The notes beneath the pieces are model-generated. The model was not told where the DNA came from and made no database searches. It was given only the letters and a program-made list of their open reading frames with translations. This document shows, one piece after another, positions 25,841 through 34,554 of a stretch of DNA of 64,000 bases (position 1 is the stretch's first letter; every line of letters starts with the position of its first letter). Origin of the DNA: Terribacillus halophilus (lineage in GTDB: Bacteria; Bacillota; Bacilli; Bacillales; Amphibacillaceae); NCBI RefSeq assembly GCF_900101385.1, contig NZ_FMZB01000004.1, forward strand, positions 226,166 through 290,165. Reading direction: 5' to 3'. The position numbers and the translations under genes were made by a program.

Positions 25841-26224
25841 TTGAAATTAAAAGATCGATTGTATTCAGGGATAGGAACAGGTTCATTTGTCTATATGACC
25901 CTTTTACTATTCGGAAATCACAATATATTTATTACGAGAATGGAAATTGTCAGTGTTTTTATAATCTCAGCTTGTGCTGGTATTTTTACATTTGTTTTTG
26001 AGATTGAAGGTATTAGTTATCTCTTTTCTTTGATCATTCACTTTTTACTAATGATTTTGATTGTTTATTTGATAGCTTTATACAATCATTGGATAGATAA
26101 CTTCCCAAGTGCATCCTTTTTAGGAAGTATCTTAATTATTTATGCTTTCTCTTGGGCCATCTTGATTTCAAAAACAAAAAGAGATGCAAAAAAGTTAAAT
26201 GTGCTATTAAAAAGTAAGAAATGA
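25841..26224 (+). CDS. DUF3021-family membrane protein
   Basis: A 127-residue protein with four helices. It has the DUF3021-like opening MKLKDRLYSGIGTGSFVYMTL and a short basic tail (SKTKRDAKKLNVLLKSKK). Members pair with LytTR regulators, which fits the gene two positions upstream. It starts with TTG behind AAAAGGATGAG. The operon ends here without an obvious hairpin, and 26225-26449 holds no visible gene. Confidence 0.7.
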   Translation: MKLKDRLYSGIGTGSFVYMTLLLFGNHNIFITRMEIVSVFIISACAGIFTFVFEIEGISYLFSLIIHFLLMILIVYLIALYNHWIDNFPSASFLGSILIIYAFSWAILISKTKRDAKKLNVLLKSKK

Positions 26225-26449
26225 TAAAAGTAATGAACAATCAAAAGAAGTAGGAAGTGTTCACAAATTAAGATTTAGATCCTGTAACAGTTGCTTGTCT
26301 TACTTAATCGAGTATTTATACAGCAGTATGTTGAAAGGCCAAATGGAATTCTATTGTCCGCAGCTGGTAGTTTGTAGCGAAGTAATATTCTGTGCTAACT
26401 TATGCAAATTGGCCGGAGAAAAGAAATAGAGCTCGCATCATAACGGGCT

Positions 26450-27211
26450 CTATATGTGAAATTTAGTATGCAGCAGTTCAGTATATTCTTCTTCAACTAT
26501 AGTCTGCTTAGCAGCTACACCATCTTGCCATTCGGTAAAAGAAGAAGGAGTCAGGACATAAAGTCCATTGCTCGTCCGTCTTGTAAGAAGCTTGGACTTA
26601 TTGAAGGGCGAGTTAGGGTGAGTCTCGATGATCTGCTGCATTTTCTGCAGTTCTGCCAAATGAGTAATTGAATCCCCCAGTGAAAACCGATAACCTATCC
26701 GCCAATCCTTGTCACGATCCGCTAATTTCAGTTCCAGTTTATAATTTTCCTCTGCGCGTTTAATACGAAATTGTCCATTGGCAGTTTTCACGACATTTCC
26801 TGCTAGAGGTACTGGCGCTAAGGCTATATTCGCACCAAATCCCGCATCCACTATATATTTTTCGCCATCATGATGTAATAGTATCGTTACGTGGGTATTG
26901 CCTGTGTTGCTCCAGTCATTTGATTTCTGGTCATATATACAAGCAGACAGCAGCGTAACATCCCATCCACATTCATTTAAATAATGATATAAAAGCGTGT
27001 TCAGTTCATAACAAACACCGCCTTCGTTTTGGATAAGGATCTTCTCCTGCAGCCCTTCTTTTGATAGATGACTTTGACGATGCTCGATGATCCGCAAGTT
27101 CTCAAACGGGATGGCCTCGGCAAACTTTTGCAGCAGGCTTGACAGCGTGCCAAACGAAGGTTCTTCATTTATCTTGATACGTTGATGAAATAAGGTTTTG
27201 AATGCTTGCAC
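26450..27211 (-). CDS. Arylamine N-acetyltransferase
   Basis: Transfers acetyl from acetyl-CoA to arylamines or hydrazines. The 253 residues contain the cysteine-protease-like triad: C67 in NEGGVCYELN, H107 in GNTHVTIL and D122 in VDAGFG. GTG 27211 is chosen because AGGAGG lies 7 nt upstream; an ATG 24 nt further up overlaps that site. The length is typical for Bacillus NATs such as YvcN. It is a single gene, divergent from the guanidine efflux operon. Confidence 0.9.
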   Translation of the reverse strand: MQAFKTLFHQRIKINEEPSFGTLSSLLQKFAEAIPFENLRIIEHRQSHLSKEGLQEKILIQNEGGVCYELNTLLYHYLNECGWDVTLLSACIYDQKSNDWSNTGNTHVTILLHHDGEKYIVDAGFGANIALAPVPLAGNVVKTANGQFRIKRAEENYKLELKLADRDKDWRIGYRFSLGDSITHLAELQKMQQIIETHPNSPFNKSKLLTRRTSNGLYVLTPSSFTEWQDGVAAKQTIVEEEYTELLHTKFHI

Positions 27212-27260
27212 TGTGATTCCTCCTGACTTACCCATTATAAATGCTTAAATTAGAAATTGC

Positions 27261-27289
27261 TTGCATCGTGTTTTTGTATCTTATATAAT
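27261..27289 (+). promoter_or_regulatory. Promoter of the guanidine riboswitch operon
   Basis: TTGCAT (27261-27266), 17 nt, TATAAT (27284-27289). Transcription would begin just before the aptamer. Confidence 0.7.
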
Positions 27290-27312
27290 ATTCAGGTTAT
27301 GAATACGGCAGA

Positions 27313-27388
27313 TAGTTTTCTAGGGTTCCGCAGCTGCTAGCTGGTCAGGTCCGAGAGAAAACGCACAGCATCGCTGTGACACGGAGGG
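27313..27388 (+). promoter_or_regulatory. Guanidine-I (ykkC) riboswitch
   Basis: The conserved blocks of the ykkC RNA appear in order: CTAGGGTTCCG (27320-27330), GGTCCGAGAG (27348-27357) and ACGGAGGGA (27381-27389), separated by short pairing segments such as CACAGC/GCTGTG. A terminator hairpin follows at once, then ykkC. Guanidinium binding is expected to prevent termination and switch on the exporter genes. Confidence 0.93.
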
Positions 27389-27426
27389 AAAAAAGCCCGG
27401 GAGATTTCTATCTCCCGGGCTTTTTT
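27389..27426 (+). terminator. Riboswitch-controlled terminator
   Basis: A perfect stem, GCCCGGGAGA / TCTCCCGGGC, flanked by six As and six Ts with a small loop. It is the regulated terminator of the guanidine riboswitch. Confidence 0.9.
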
Positions 27427-27443
27427 GATTGGAGGAAGGAAAC

Positions 27444-27782
27444 ATGACAAAACAATGGCTTAGTGTCGTGCTGGCTGGTCTGATCGAAGTATTATGGGTC
27501 ATCGGGCTAAAGCACGCTGATAATGCAATAGAATGGGCAGGAACGATTGTTTGTATCCTGCTGAGCTTTTACTTGATGCTGCAGGCAAGCAAGCGCATGC
27601 CTGTCGGTACAGTATACGCCGTATTCGTTGGTCTTGGTTCGACCGGAACAGTGATTGTTGATATGTTGTTTTTTGGTGAACCGTTCAAGCTGGCAAAGGT
27701 CTTATTGATTGCTATCCTTCTGGCGGGCGTGGTCGGTCTTAAGCTAGTAACGAGCGATAAACAGACGGAGGAGGGTGCCTGA
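27444..27782 (+). CDS. ykkC: Guanidinium efflux SMR subunit YkkC
   Basis: A small multidrug resistance protein of 112 residues with four helices. It has the helix 1 Glu (LIEVLWVIGLKHA) that binds protons and substrate, and GTVYAVFVGLGSTGTV in helix 3. It pairs with YkkD as a heterodimer exporting guanidinium. ATG 27444 follows GGAGGAAGG. Control by the ykkC riboswitch directly upstream identifies the substrate more firmly than sequence alone. Confidence 0.93.
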   Translation: MTKQWLSVVLAGLIEVLWVIGLKHADNAIEWAGTIVCILLSFYLMLQASKRMPVGTVYAVFVGLGSTGTVIVDMLFFGEPFKLAKVLLIAILLAGVVGLKLVTSDKQTEEGA

Positions 27783-28096
27783 TGGCTTGGATTGTGCTGA
27801 TTATAGCCGGTTTATTTGAAGTACTGGGAGTTACGATGATCAATAAACTCAATGAGAAACCAAGTTTTGCGAATATTAGCTTGTTCATTCTCGGATTTGC
27901 TGGAAGCTTCGGCTGTTTATCCTACAGCATGTCTTACCTTCCAATGGGGACTGCTTATGCTATCTGGACAGGTATAGGAACTGCTGGCGGGGCAATCATC
28001 GGGATGCTCTTCTTTCAGGAGTCAAAAGATTGGAAGAGACTTGTGTGTATTGCGATGATATTGGCTTCTGCTGTAGGATTGAAATTGATTGCTTAA
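27782..28096 (+). CDS. ykkD: Guanidinium efflux SMR subunit YkkD
   Basis: The second SMR subunit, 104 residues and four helices, with the essential Glu in LIIAGLFEVLGVTMI and the helix 3 motif GTAYAIWTGIGTAGG. Its start overlaps the ykkC stop by one base (TGATG), fitting stoichiometric heterodimer assembly in the membrane. It is followed by a terminator. Confidence 0.93.
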   Translation: MAWIVLIIAGLFEVLGVTMINKLNEKPSFANISLFILGFAGSFGCLSYSMSYLPMGTAYAIWTGIGTAGGAIIGMLFFQESKDWKRLVCIAMILASAVGLKLIA

Positions 28097-28104
28097 AAAT
28101 GTAG

Positions 28105-28135
28105 GAGCATGTGAGGGCACATGCTTCTTTTCTAT
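28105..28135 (+). terminator. Rho-independent terminator after ykkD
   Basis: GCATGTG / CACATGC stem with a 4-nt loop and a T-rich tail. Confidence 0.75.
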
Positions 28136-28340
28136 TTAGTTGAACATGCATGATTTCTGTTAAAATAATTGTAAAATCTGTGCTGCGCCAAAACTCGTCC
28201 TAATTTTGCAAAAAACCTCAAATTACCAGTTTATAAGACTTTTATAATGTTACTAAATTATTTCTATTGATAAACCGGGATATATGCCTATTAGATTTCG
28301 GGACTTCCCGCTTAATTTCTGGAAATCGTTTCATACTCCG

Positions 28341-28369
28341 TTGACTTTAAATTTTCCTTTCTTTAGGAT
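28341..28369 (+). promoter_or_regulatory. Probable promoter of the type VII secretion operon
   Basis: TTGACT (28341-28346), 17 nt, TAGGAT (28364-28369), about 85 nt before esxA. The leader contains an AGAAGGT/ACCTTCT inverted repeat (28376-28382, 28414-28420) that could form a 5' structure. The 28136-28340 stretch holds no visible gene. Confidence 0.5.
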
Positions 28370-28451
28370 TTATTTTAGAAGGTAACGGGTATACATTTAT
28401 TGGAATCACTACAACCTTCTGTAAAAATTAATTTAATGAGGAGCTGAGCAA

Positions 28452-28748
28452 ATGGCGGGACAAATTCGCATGACCCCAGAGCAGTTACAAAACCATGCAA
28501 AAAGATATCGTAATAGTTCTCAACAGATCGACTCAATTCTTGACGATTTATCTGCTTTGCAAGTACAACTTCGTTCAGAGTGGGAAGGTAGAGCTTTCGA
28601 TCGCTTTGATGATCAATTCATACAGCTGAAGCCTAAAGTTCAAGAGTTCTCCCAGCTTATGCTTGATATCCAGCTACAGCTCGAGAAAACAGCTCAAGCA
28701 GTACAAGATCAGGACGAGGCACTTTCACAAAACTTCGGTTTCAAATAA
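28452..28748 (+). CDS. esxA: WXG100 secreted protein EsxA (YukE)
   Basis: A 98-residue helical hairpin protein with the W-x-G turn at W44-E-G46 (SEWEGRAFDRF). It is a secreted substrate and structural partner of the Gram-positive type VII (Ess/Yuk) system, forming dimers recognised by EssC. Position as first gene of the cluster matches yukE and esxA. A GAGGAG site precedes the ATG. A gap of 160 nt to esaA may allow separate expression levels. Confidence 0.93.
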   Translation: MAGQIRMTPEQLQNHAKRYRNSSQQIDSILDDLSALQVQLRSEWEGRAFDRFDDQFIQLKPKVQEFSQLMLDIQLQLEKTAQAVQDQDEALSQNFGFK

Positions 28749-28909
28749 GCATCCAGCTGGTTGCTGTTTGACCGTTGCATGACACGACAGGATGGGCTGC
28801 ATGACGCATGCGTTATGTAGCCCAATTACTGTAAAAAGACATTTTTTTGTGATGCAGTCTTATGAATCACAATCTATGCAAACTGGAGACACCAGGAGTT
28901 GATAATACA

Positions 28910-31900
28910 TTGAAAAAGTTTGATAAAAGATGGATTTTATTTTTAGTACTTATCGTACTGCTAGCGTCTGGTTTATCTTACTTAACCTTGCACCAGGAAA
29001 CGACGAAGACAGCGGAACAGCCGAAGACACAGAATATGTCGGTTGCACTTGTCAATGAAGACCAAGGTTCTACGTTTAATGGTACCGATTTAGCATTTGG
29101 TGATGCCTTTGTTAATTCGGTTAGTGAGAATGAAAATCATGAGTGGTTCGTCGTTAGTCGGGGAGTTGCGGAAAGCGGCTTGAAGAATAATACATACGAT
29201 ATGATGATCGTAATTCCCAACGACTTTTCGGAGAAATCACTGAACATAACAGCTGAGGCACCTGAACAAGTGGTGCTGCAGTATAAGATCAATGCATCTG
29301 AAAATCCGCGTTTGAAAGAAGAGGCGGAGAAAACAGCAAGTGATATCCTAAATGACTTTAACAGAAGAGTCATTGATGTGTATTTTGCCAGCATCATCGG
29401 AAATCTGCAAAATGCGCAGGACAATATCGGTCAAATGGTCAACCGCCAAGCGGCGTATACAAATTCTTATAACTCAAATGTATTCCAGCCATTATCCGGC
29501 TACACCGATCAATTCGGTATGGTAAGAGAAAATACAGAAGTGTCAAAGGATAGTTTTACAAGTTTCGGAGAACTGCTGGCTTCTTATGAGGATCAGCTGG
29601 TTGATGAAACCCAGCTTGGAGAAGACTTCGTCAGCAACTTGGACGAAGTGATGAATCTAAAGGAAACGAATAATACGGATCTAGTAAACTTCCAGGATCA
29701 AATCAATCAATTCAGTCAAGGATTGACGGCTGGAGAAGTGGACCAGCGACTGGATCAGCTGGTTGCTACAAATGAAGCAATCAACCGTCAGTTTGCAGCA
29801 AGTCAGCAAAGTGTTGTTGATACAGTAATGGCTCGCCCGGCAACATCTTTGAATACGACGAATATCTATTCTGGTTCTGTATCGCTTAAACAGCAATTGC
29901 AGGATTCCTCGGAAAGAGTTGCTGCCCTCCAGCAGGATATTAACGCATATCTGACGGAAAGTAATGAGCAATTCCGGGCTAAGATCAGGGATAGAATCAG
30001 GAGTACGATTGAGGAAGAACTGGATGAAGATCAGTATTTGAATATCAATATGCTGTTCGAAGACCCTAATCAAGTCGCTGTAAATAGAATCAATCGAGCT
30101 ATCGGCAAGCTGCCTTCTTTAAACAGTGAAGATTTTCAGAATGTAGGTTTACCTGATAGTACAGTAGATGAAATTACGAATGTTATTCGAATGACAGAAA
30201 AATATCAGGAAGAAATCAAGGGCGTGAGTATTGATCAGGATCCTTCCCCAACTTTAAAAGACGAGTTTGATAGATTGAATGAAAAACTTAAAGATGGTGT
30301 TGAAGTAAAAGACTCTGTAGAGATACCAGCAAATAAAAAAGAAGGACAGATTTTTAAGCTGGATCCTCCAGAAGGATTCTATATCGAAAGATTAGTTCTT
30401 CAGATGCCACATGGAAAGGAAAAAGAATATACAAAAGCGATAAGAGACGGAGAAGTTGAGCTGCCATCAAACGAGAATGGTGAATTCACAGTAAAGGCTA
30501 CCCTTGCGAAAAATGAAAGTAAGAGTGACTTTGATGTATACAAGCCGATTGAGTGGAGCTGGACATTGGAGCAGAAAGATATAGACAATGTGGAAGAGCC
30601 GGATGAAATGGCTTATGCTCCATCTACAGGAAATCTGCTTGCAACGACTCAAGTCAAAAATGATGAGAATCAGACAGCTGAAGAAGATGTTACCGAAGAA
30701 GATACACAAGCTGATGTTACTCCATCTGATAATGGAGGGAATGGTCAAACTACTCCGGATGAAGGAAACTTGCCTGATGAGGATGATACCGAAACTCCAG
30801 TCACACCTCCTGAAAACGGTCATGATGAAAAACCAGGAGATGAAGGGTCAGATCAGCCAACTGATCCTGGTGAGGACGAAGGACCTGGAGATTCAGAGGA
30901 ACAGCCTGGCACTGACAAACCAGATGAAGATGACGAAGATAAAGATGAACCAGAAAAGCTGTATATCAAGGACAACTTCATCCAGCATCGCATCAGTACA
31001 CCTGTAGAGGAATTGGATGATACGACTGAGACATTGATCCGTACAGTGACAAATACAATCTCTGCTTATCAAGAACTTGGATCCCAGTATGAGAGCTATT
31101 TTGGCTTCGGTCTGCATGGATTACCAGAAAATTTTGGTTCTGCAAACTTAATTGATTTAGCTAGCAATGACTCTCTGTATTACTTATTCAAGAAAAAAGA
31201 CATCAAGGATCTACTCACAGATTACATGACAGGCCAAATTACTGGCAGCGTCACAGAACAACTGCGTACACCAGCAGAAGCATTCCGCCAGCAAGTCGGC
31301 GACTATCAATCTCGAGTACAGCAAGCGATCGCTGATGCTGACACATTGACCGGCCAAGTTGCTGCAACGACAGAGCAAGCAGCTGTCTTGAATGACAATG
31401 TGAGTCAGACATTGGAGGATGTCACTGCGTGGCGTGATCAAATGCTGACACTTCTGGAAAACCAGACGGAGATTCAAACGAATGCCCAGGGTGAACAGGA
31501 AGCTGTCCTGTCATTGGGCAGTGAGTTCCAGCCATTACTGATGTCGAGTCAGACATTAGCTGAGCAGGCACAAAGCAATACGAATACAGCTGACCAAGTA
31601 TATGAAACGTTCGATACTATTGATACGCAAGCCAGAGAAATCGAACAGAGCGGTACAAATCTAGTAAGCGATGCAGAGACACTTGCTTCCAACCTGACAG
31701 ATAAGCTGTCAGATGATCAAAACTTCACGGAGAACTTTACGGAAGTGCTGGCAAACAGCCGAGTCGGTGACAGGCAGAATGAGAATCTATACGATTTCCT
31801 TTCCAGCCCTGTCCAAACAAGCAATGAAGGTACAATTGCAGCTCAGAGCCAGACAGTTTTCACGCCTTATTATCTAGTGCTGATCAGTTTCATTGTCGTT

Positions 31901-32452
31901 CTCTTCACGGCTTATGTCATCTCAACTTTGCATATGAGACGAAAACAGGATGACCAATTCGCATCTGATACGTCACTGATGGTACAGCACGCACCAATTA
32001 CCATCATTACAGCTGGTATTGGGCTGCTGGAAGGGATCGTCATTGGTATTGTATCGAGTTACTATTTGCCAATTGACGATTTGAACAAGCTTCAACTAAC
32101 AGCAGTCATGGCGCTGCTTATTATGGCGATGCTATTGATAGCGACATACTTGTTAAGACAAATGAAAATGATCGGGATGTTTATCTTGCTGGCGATATTC
32201 AGTCTGTATCTATTCTTTACAGATGCGATCGGTACAGCTAGTACAGCATTCCCGTCCATTGAGAAGTTTTCTCCTCTGCAGTACATGGAAACATTCATGC
32301 TACGTATTGTAGAAGGCTCGGTCAACTACATTGTTGCGATTTTTGCACTGGTCATCGCAGCAGCTATAGGCGCCCTAGCCAACCTATTGGTCATTAGCCA
32401 ATCGGATAAAGGAGTAGATAATGCCGATGACAACCAAACAGAAGCTGGTTGA
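28910..32452 (+). CDS. esaA: Type VII secretion protein EsaA (YueB-like)
   Basis: A membrane protein of 1180 residues. One N-terminal helix (WILFLVLIVLLASGLSYLTL) is followed by a very long extracellular coiled-coil stalk and about six C-terminal helices. EsaA/YueB spans the wall, and in B. subtilis it is the phage SPP1 receptor. A strongly acidic, Pro/Gly-rich linker (around residues 585-685) interrupts the stalk and looks like a variable insert. TTG 28910 is chosen with AGGAG 11 nt upstream, giving a family-like MKKFDKRW start; ATG 28862 has no ribosome site. It overlaps essA by 32 nt. Confidence 0.9.
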   Translation: MKKFDKRWILFLVLIVLLASGLSYLTLHQETTKTAEQPKTQNMSVALVNEDQGSTFNGTDLAFGDAFVNSVSENENHEWFVVSRGVAESGLKNNTYDMMIVIPNDFSEKSLNITAEAPEQVVLQYKINASENPRLKEEAEKTASDILNDFNRRVIDVYFASIIGNLQNAQDNIGQMVNRQAAYTNSYNSNVFQPLSGYTDQFGMVRENTEVSKDSFTSFGELLASYEDQLVDETQLGEDFVSNLDEVMNLKETNNTDLVNFQDQINQFSQGLTAGEVDQRLDQLVATNEAINRQFAASQQSVVDTVMARPATSLNTTNIYSGSVSLKQQLQDSSERVAALQQDINAYLTESNEQFRAKIRDRIRSTIEEELDEDQYLNINMLFEDPNQVAVNRINRAIGKLPSLNSEDFQNVGLPDSTVDEITNVIRMTEKYQEEIKGVSIDQDPSPTLKDEFDRLNEKLKDGVEVKDSVEIPANKKEGQIFKLDPPEGFYIERLVLQMPHGKEKEYTKAIRDGEVELPSNENGEFTVKATLAKNESKSDFDVYKPIEWSWTLEQKDIDNVEEPDEMAYAPSTGNLLATTQVKNDENQTAEEDVTEEDTQADVTPSDNGGNGQTTPDEGNLPDEDDTETPVTPPENGHDEKPGDEGSDQPTDPGEDEGPGDSEEQPGTDKPDEDDEDKDEPEKLYIKDNFIQHRISTPVEELDDTTETLIRTVTNTISAYQELGSQYESYFGFGLHGLPENFGSANLIDLASNDSLYYLFKKKDIKDLLTDYMTGQITGSVTEQLRTPAEAFRQQVGDYQSRVQQAIADADTLTGQVAATTEQAAVLNDNVSQTLEDVTAWRDQMLTLLENQTEIQTNAQGEQEAVLSLGSEFQPLLMSSQTLAEQAQSNTNTADQVYETFDTIDTQAREIEQSGTNLVSDAETLASNLTDKLSDDQNFTENFTEVLANSRVGDRQNENLYDFLSSPVQTSNEGTIAAQSQTVFTPYYLVLISFIVVLFTAYVISTLHMRRKQDDQFASDTSLMVQHAPITIITAGIGLLEGIVIGIVSSYYLPIDDLNKLQLTAVMALLIMAMLLIATYLLRQMKMIGMFILLAIFSLYLFFTDAIGTASTAFPSIEKFSPLQYMETFMLRIVEGSVNYIVAIFALVIAAAIGALANLLVISQSDKGVDNADDNQTEAG

Positions 32453-32924
32453 TTTGGCGTTCATATTCACCATGATTCTGCTGATACTTCTGCCTATAGA
32501 AGTATCAGCAGAATCTAATTCTAATGAAAATGAACGTGGAAGTCTTCAGATGCAAATCGACCGTATACAAAAGGAAAAAGACGTTGGGACAGATAACCGG
32601 GTAACGGAGAAGGAAAAAGTTTTCCCGGGATTATTCAATACCGAAACTACCGATGATATTCAGCAAAAAGCTGAACGTAAGAAGGATGATGTTGAAGCAT
32701 TGCAAGATAGCGTTTTTACACTCGACATCAATCAGCAAGCTACTTTAGAGAAAGTACAGGATACATTATTTACCGCAGACTATACCTCTGAAGCGGCTAG
32801 CGGCCAGAACGCAGCAGATCAAACGGAGTCGGATTCCGGAAACGGAGTACTTTACTTCCTGATCGGGATAGCACTTGCGTTATGCATCGGTTTATATATG
32901 ATGATGCGAAAATTATTAGATTAG
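32421..32924 (+). CDS. essA: Type VII secretion protein EssA
   Basis: A 167-residue membrane protein. It has an N-terminal signal/helix (FIFTMILLILLPIEVSA), a polar helical middle with LFTAD near residue 114 (a common EssA/YueC feature), and a C-terminal helix (GVLYFLIGIALALCIGLYMMM). It starts inside the end of esaA with AAAGGAG upstream, so it is translationally coupled. EssA is a required core membrane component. Low conservation makes position the stronger evidence. Confidence 0.85.
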   Translation: MPMTTKQKLVDLAFIFTMILLILLPIEVSAESNSNENERGSLQMQIDRIQKEKDVGTDNRVTEKEKVFPGLFNTETTDDIQQKAERKKDDVEALQDSVFTLDINQQATLEKVQDTLFTADYTSEAASGQNAADQTESDSGNGVLYFLIGIALALCIGLYMMMRKLLD

Positions 32925-32936
32925 GAGAAAGACACG

Positions 32937-33191
32937 ATGGCCAATAAGAAACATATTAACGTCACGATGGACTTCCGATCTGTCATCGGAGAGGGATCTG
33001 TTCATGACTTACGTATTCCCACCCAATTGACGGTGAAGCAGCTGCTTCATCATGTGATGGATATATTGCATATTGAATCAAACCAGATTCATTCCACGAT
33101 CAAGATCGTTACCAAGCATCTTGTCCTGGCGGATGATGACTATCTAAGAGACTATCCAGTCACAGACGGCGATGTACTAGTAGTCTTATAA
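32937..33191 (+). CDS. esaB: Type VII secretion protein EsaB (YukD)
   Basis: An 84-residue ubiquitin-fold cytoplasmic protein (INVTMDF first strand, DLRIPTQLTVKQLLHHVMD, final YPVTDGDVLVVL). EsaB/YukD is needed for Ess secretion and links to EssC. It lies 12 nt after essA with AGGAGAAAG. Size and order match the family. Confidence 0.92.
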   Translation: MANKKHINVTMDFRSVIGEGSVHDLRIPTQLTVKQLLHHVMDILHIESNQIHSTIKIVTKHLVLADDDYLRDYPVTDGDVLVVL

Positions 33192-33235
33192 AATGAAAGA
33201 GCCGTGTGTGCTAATTGTGAAGGAGCCAGCAAAAC

Positions 33236-34510
33236 ATGAATGAGAGAAAAATAGAATTGGATAACGCTACCTATACCTTGCAGCAGGATAAACAAGCAAT
33301 CCGGATAACAATGCCCAAATCCCAAACCTCGGTAAAAGATATTCGACAGCTTCATTTGATGCACCAGCCTTCCGATCAATTTGTGCCAATGGAGGTACAA
33401 GAAGAGGAAGATACGTTAGCTTTCATCTACAACACCAATCCCAATCATAAAAAGTGGTCTGACGTCCAAAAGCTGCGTCACGATGATAAACTCCGCATTC
33501 TAAGCAATATCGGCAAATTGGAACGCTTTCTTTCCAGTCGGATCACGTTTTTCCTTCATCCTGACAATCTCGTCTTCGATGAGAACTTGATGCCGCAAGT
33601 GATCCATCGCGGTGTTCGTGATATCGTACCCCCATTCGATATGCAGTCAGAGACATTCCTTAAACAATATAAATGCATGAGCATCGCCATGTTTTCTAAG
33701 AAGTACTCATTCGATCAGCTTTATCATGGTTCCCTTGAGAATGCAAATGAGTCGGATTTTGAGAAGAAGATTCAAAAGCTGGAATCAATCGAAGCGTTAA
33801 GACAATTTCTGCAAGAGAGCTATACGAAGGAACAGAAAAAAACAGATAAGACGATGAGCTTTTTACCGACAAAACGGTTTAGATTATATAAACGTCTATC
33901 CATCATTTTGATCATCCTTAGTGTTTTGCTGGCTGCGCCGCTTGTTTACTATGCGCTGATCAAGGATCCTTTCCAAGATAAGCAATTGGAAGCGCACGGT
34001 GAGTTCTTGGCGAATAATTACAATGATGTTATTTCAACTTTGGCAGAAGAGGATCCGGAAAAGCTGCCGAGCCAGACAAAATATACACTGGCATACTCCT
34101 ATATCCAGGTCGAAGCATTATCTGACGAAGAAAAAGAATCGATTTTTAAAAATGTGACGCTGAAGAGTGACCAGGATTATCTGCTTTATTGGATCTACAA
34201 CGGTCGTGGGGAATTGGATACTTCCTTGGAGAAAGCTAAATATATCGACGATCCGCAGCTCATCATTTACGGGCTGATCAAGAAAATTGAACAAGTGAAG
34301 AACAATCCGGATCTATCGGGTACGGATCGAGACAGACAAGTTGAAGATCTTCAAAATCAGCTGGATAAATTGCTGGAAGAATATAATTTGGATCCTCTTG
34401 GTGAGGAATCTGACAGTGAAGCGGCACCTGATCAGGAAGCTGCTACAGAGGAACAGCAAAACGCTGAGGATCAAAATCCTGATGAGAATAAGCAAGAAGA
34501 AGAGAAATGA
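33236..34510 (+). CDS. essB: Type VII secretion protein EssB (YukC)
   Basis: A 424-residue bitopic protein. It has a pseudokinase-like cytoplasmic domain (residues 1-215), one transmembrane helix (about 220-241, LSIILIILSVLLAAPLVYYALI), and an extracellular helical domain ending in a disordered Glu/Gln/Asp tail. EssB dimers bridge EssC and other core parts. GAAGGAG lies before the ATG. Confidence 0.93.
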   Translation: MNERKIELDNATYTLQQDKQAIRITMPKSQTSVKDIRQLHLMHQPSDQFVPMEVQEEEDTLAFIYNTNPNHKKWSDVQKLRHDDKLRILSNIGKLERFLSSRITFFLHPDNLVFDENLMPQVIHRGVRDIVPPFDMQSETFLKQYKCMSIAMFSKKYSFDQLYHGSLENANESDFEKKIQKLESIEALRQFLQESYTKEQKKTDKTMSFLPTKRFRLYKRLSIILIILSVLLAAPLVYYALIKDPFQDKQLEAHGEFLANNYNDVISTLAEEDPEKLPSQTKYTLAYSYIQVEALSDEEKESIFKNVTLKSDQDYLLYWIYNGRGELDTSLEKAKYIDDPQLIIYGLIKKIEQVKNNPDLSGTDRDRQVEDLQNQLDKLLEEYNLDPLGEESDSEAAPDQEAATEEQQNAEDQNPDENKQEEEK

Positions 34511-34554
34511 TGTCTTCAGCGACGGATGGAGTGCATAGAGAGGAAGAAGAATAG

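Noticed and set aside
27236..27443. Minus-strand 60-codon frame over the ykkC leader
   Set aside because: The region is a guanidine riboswitch with terminator; the frame is incidental.
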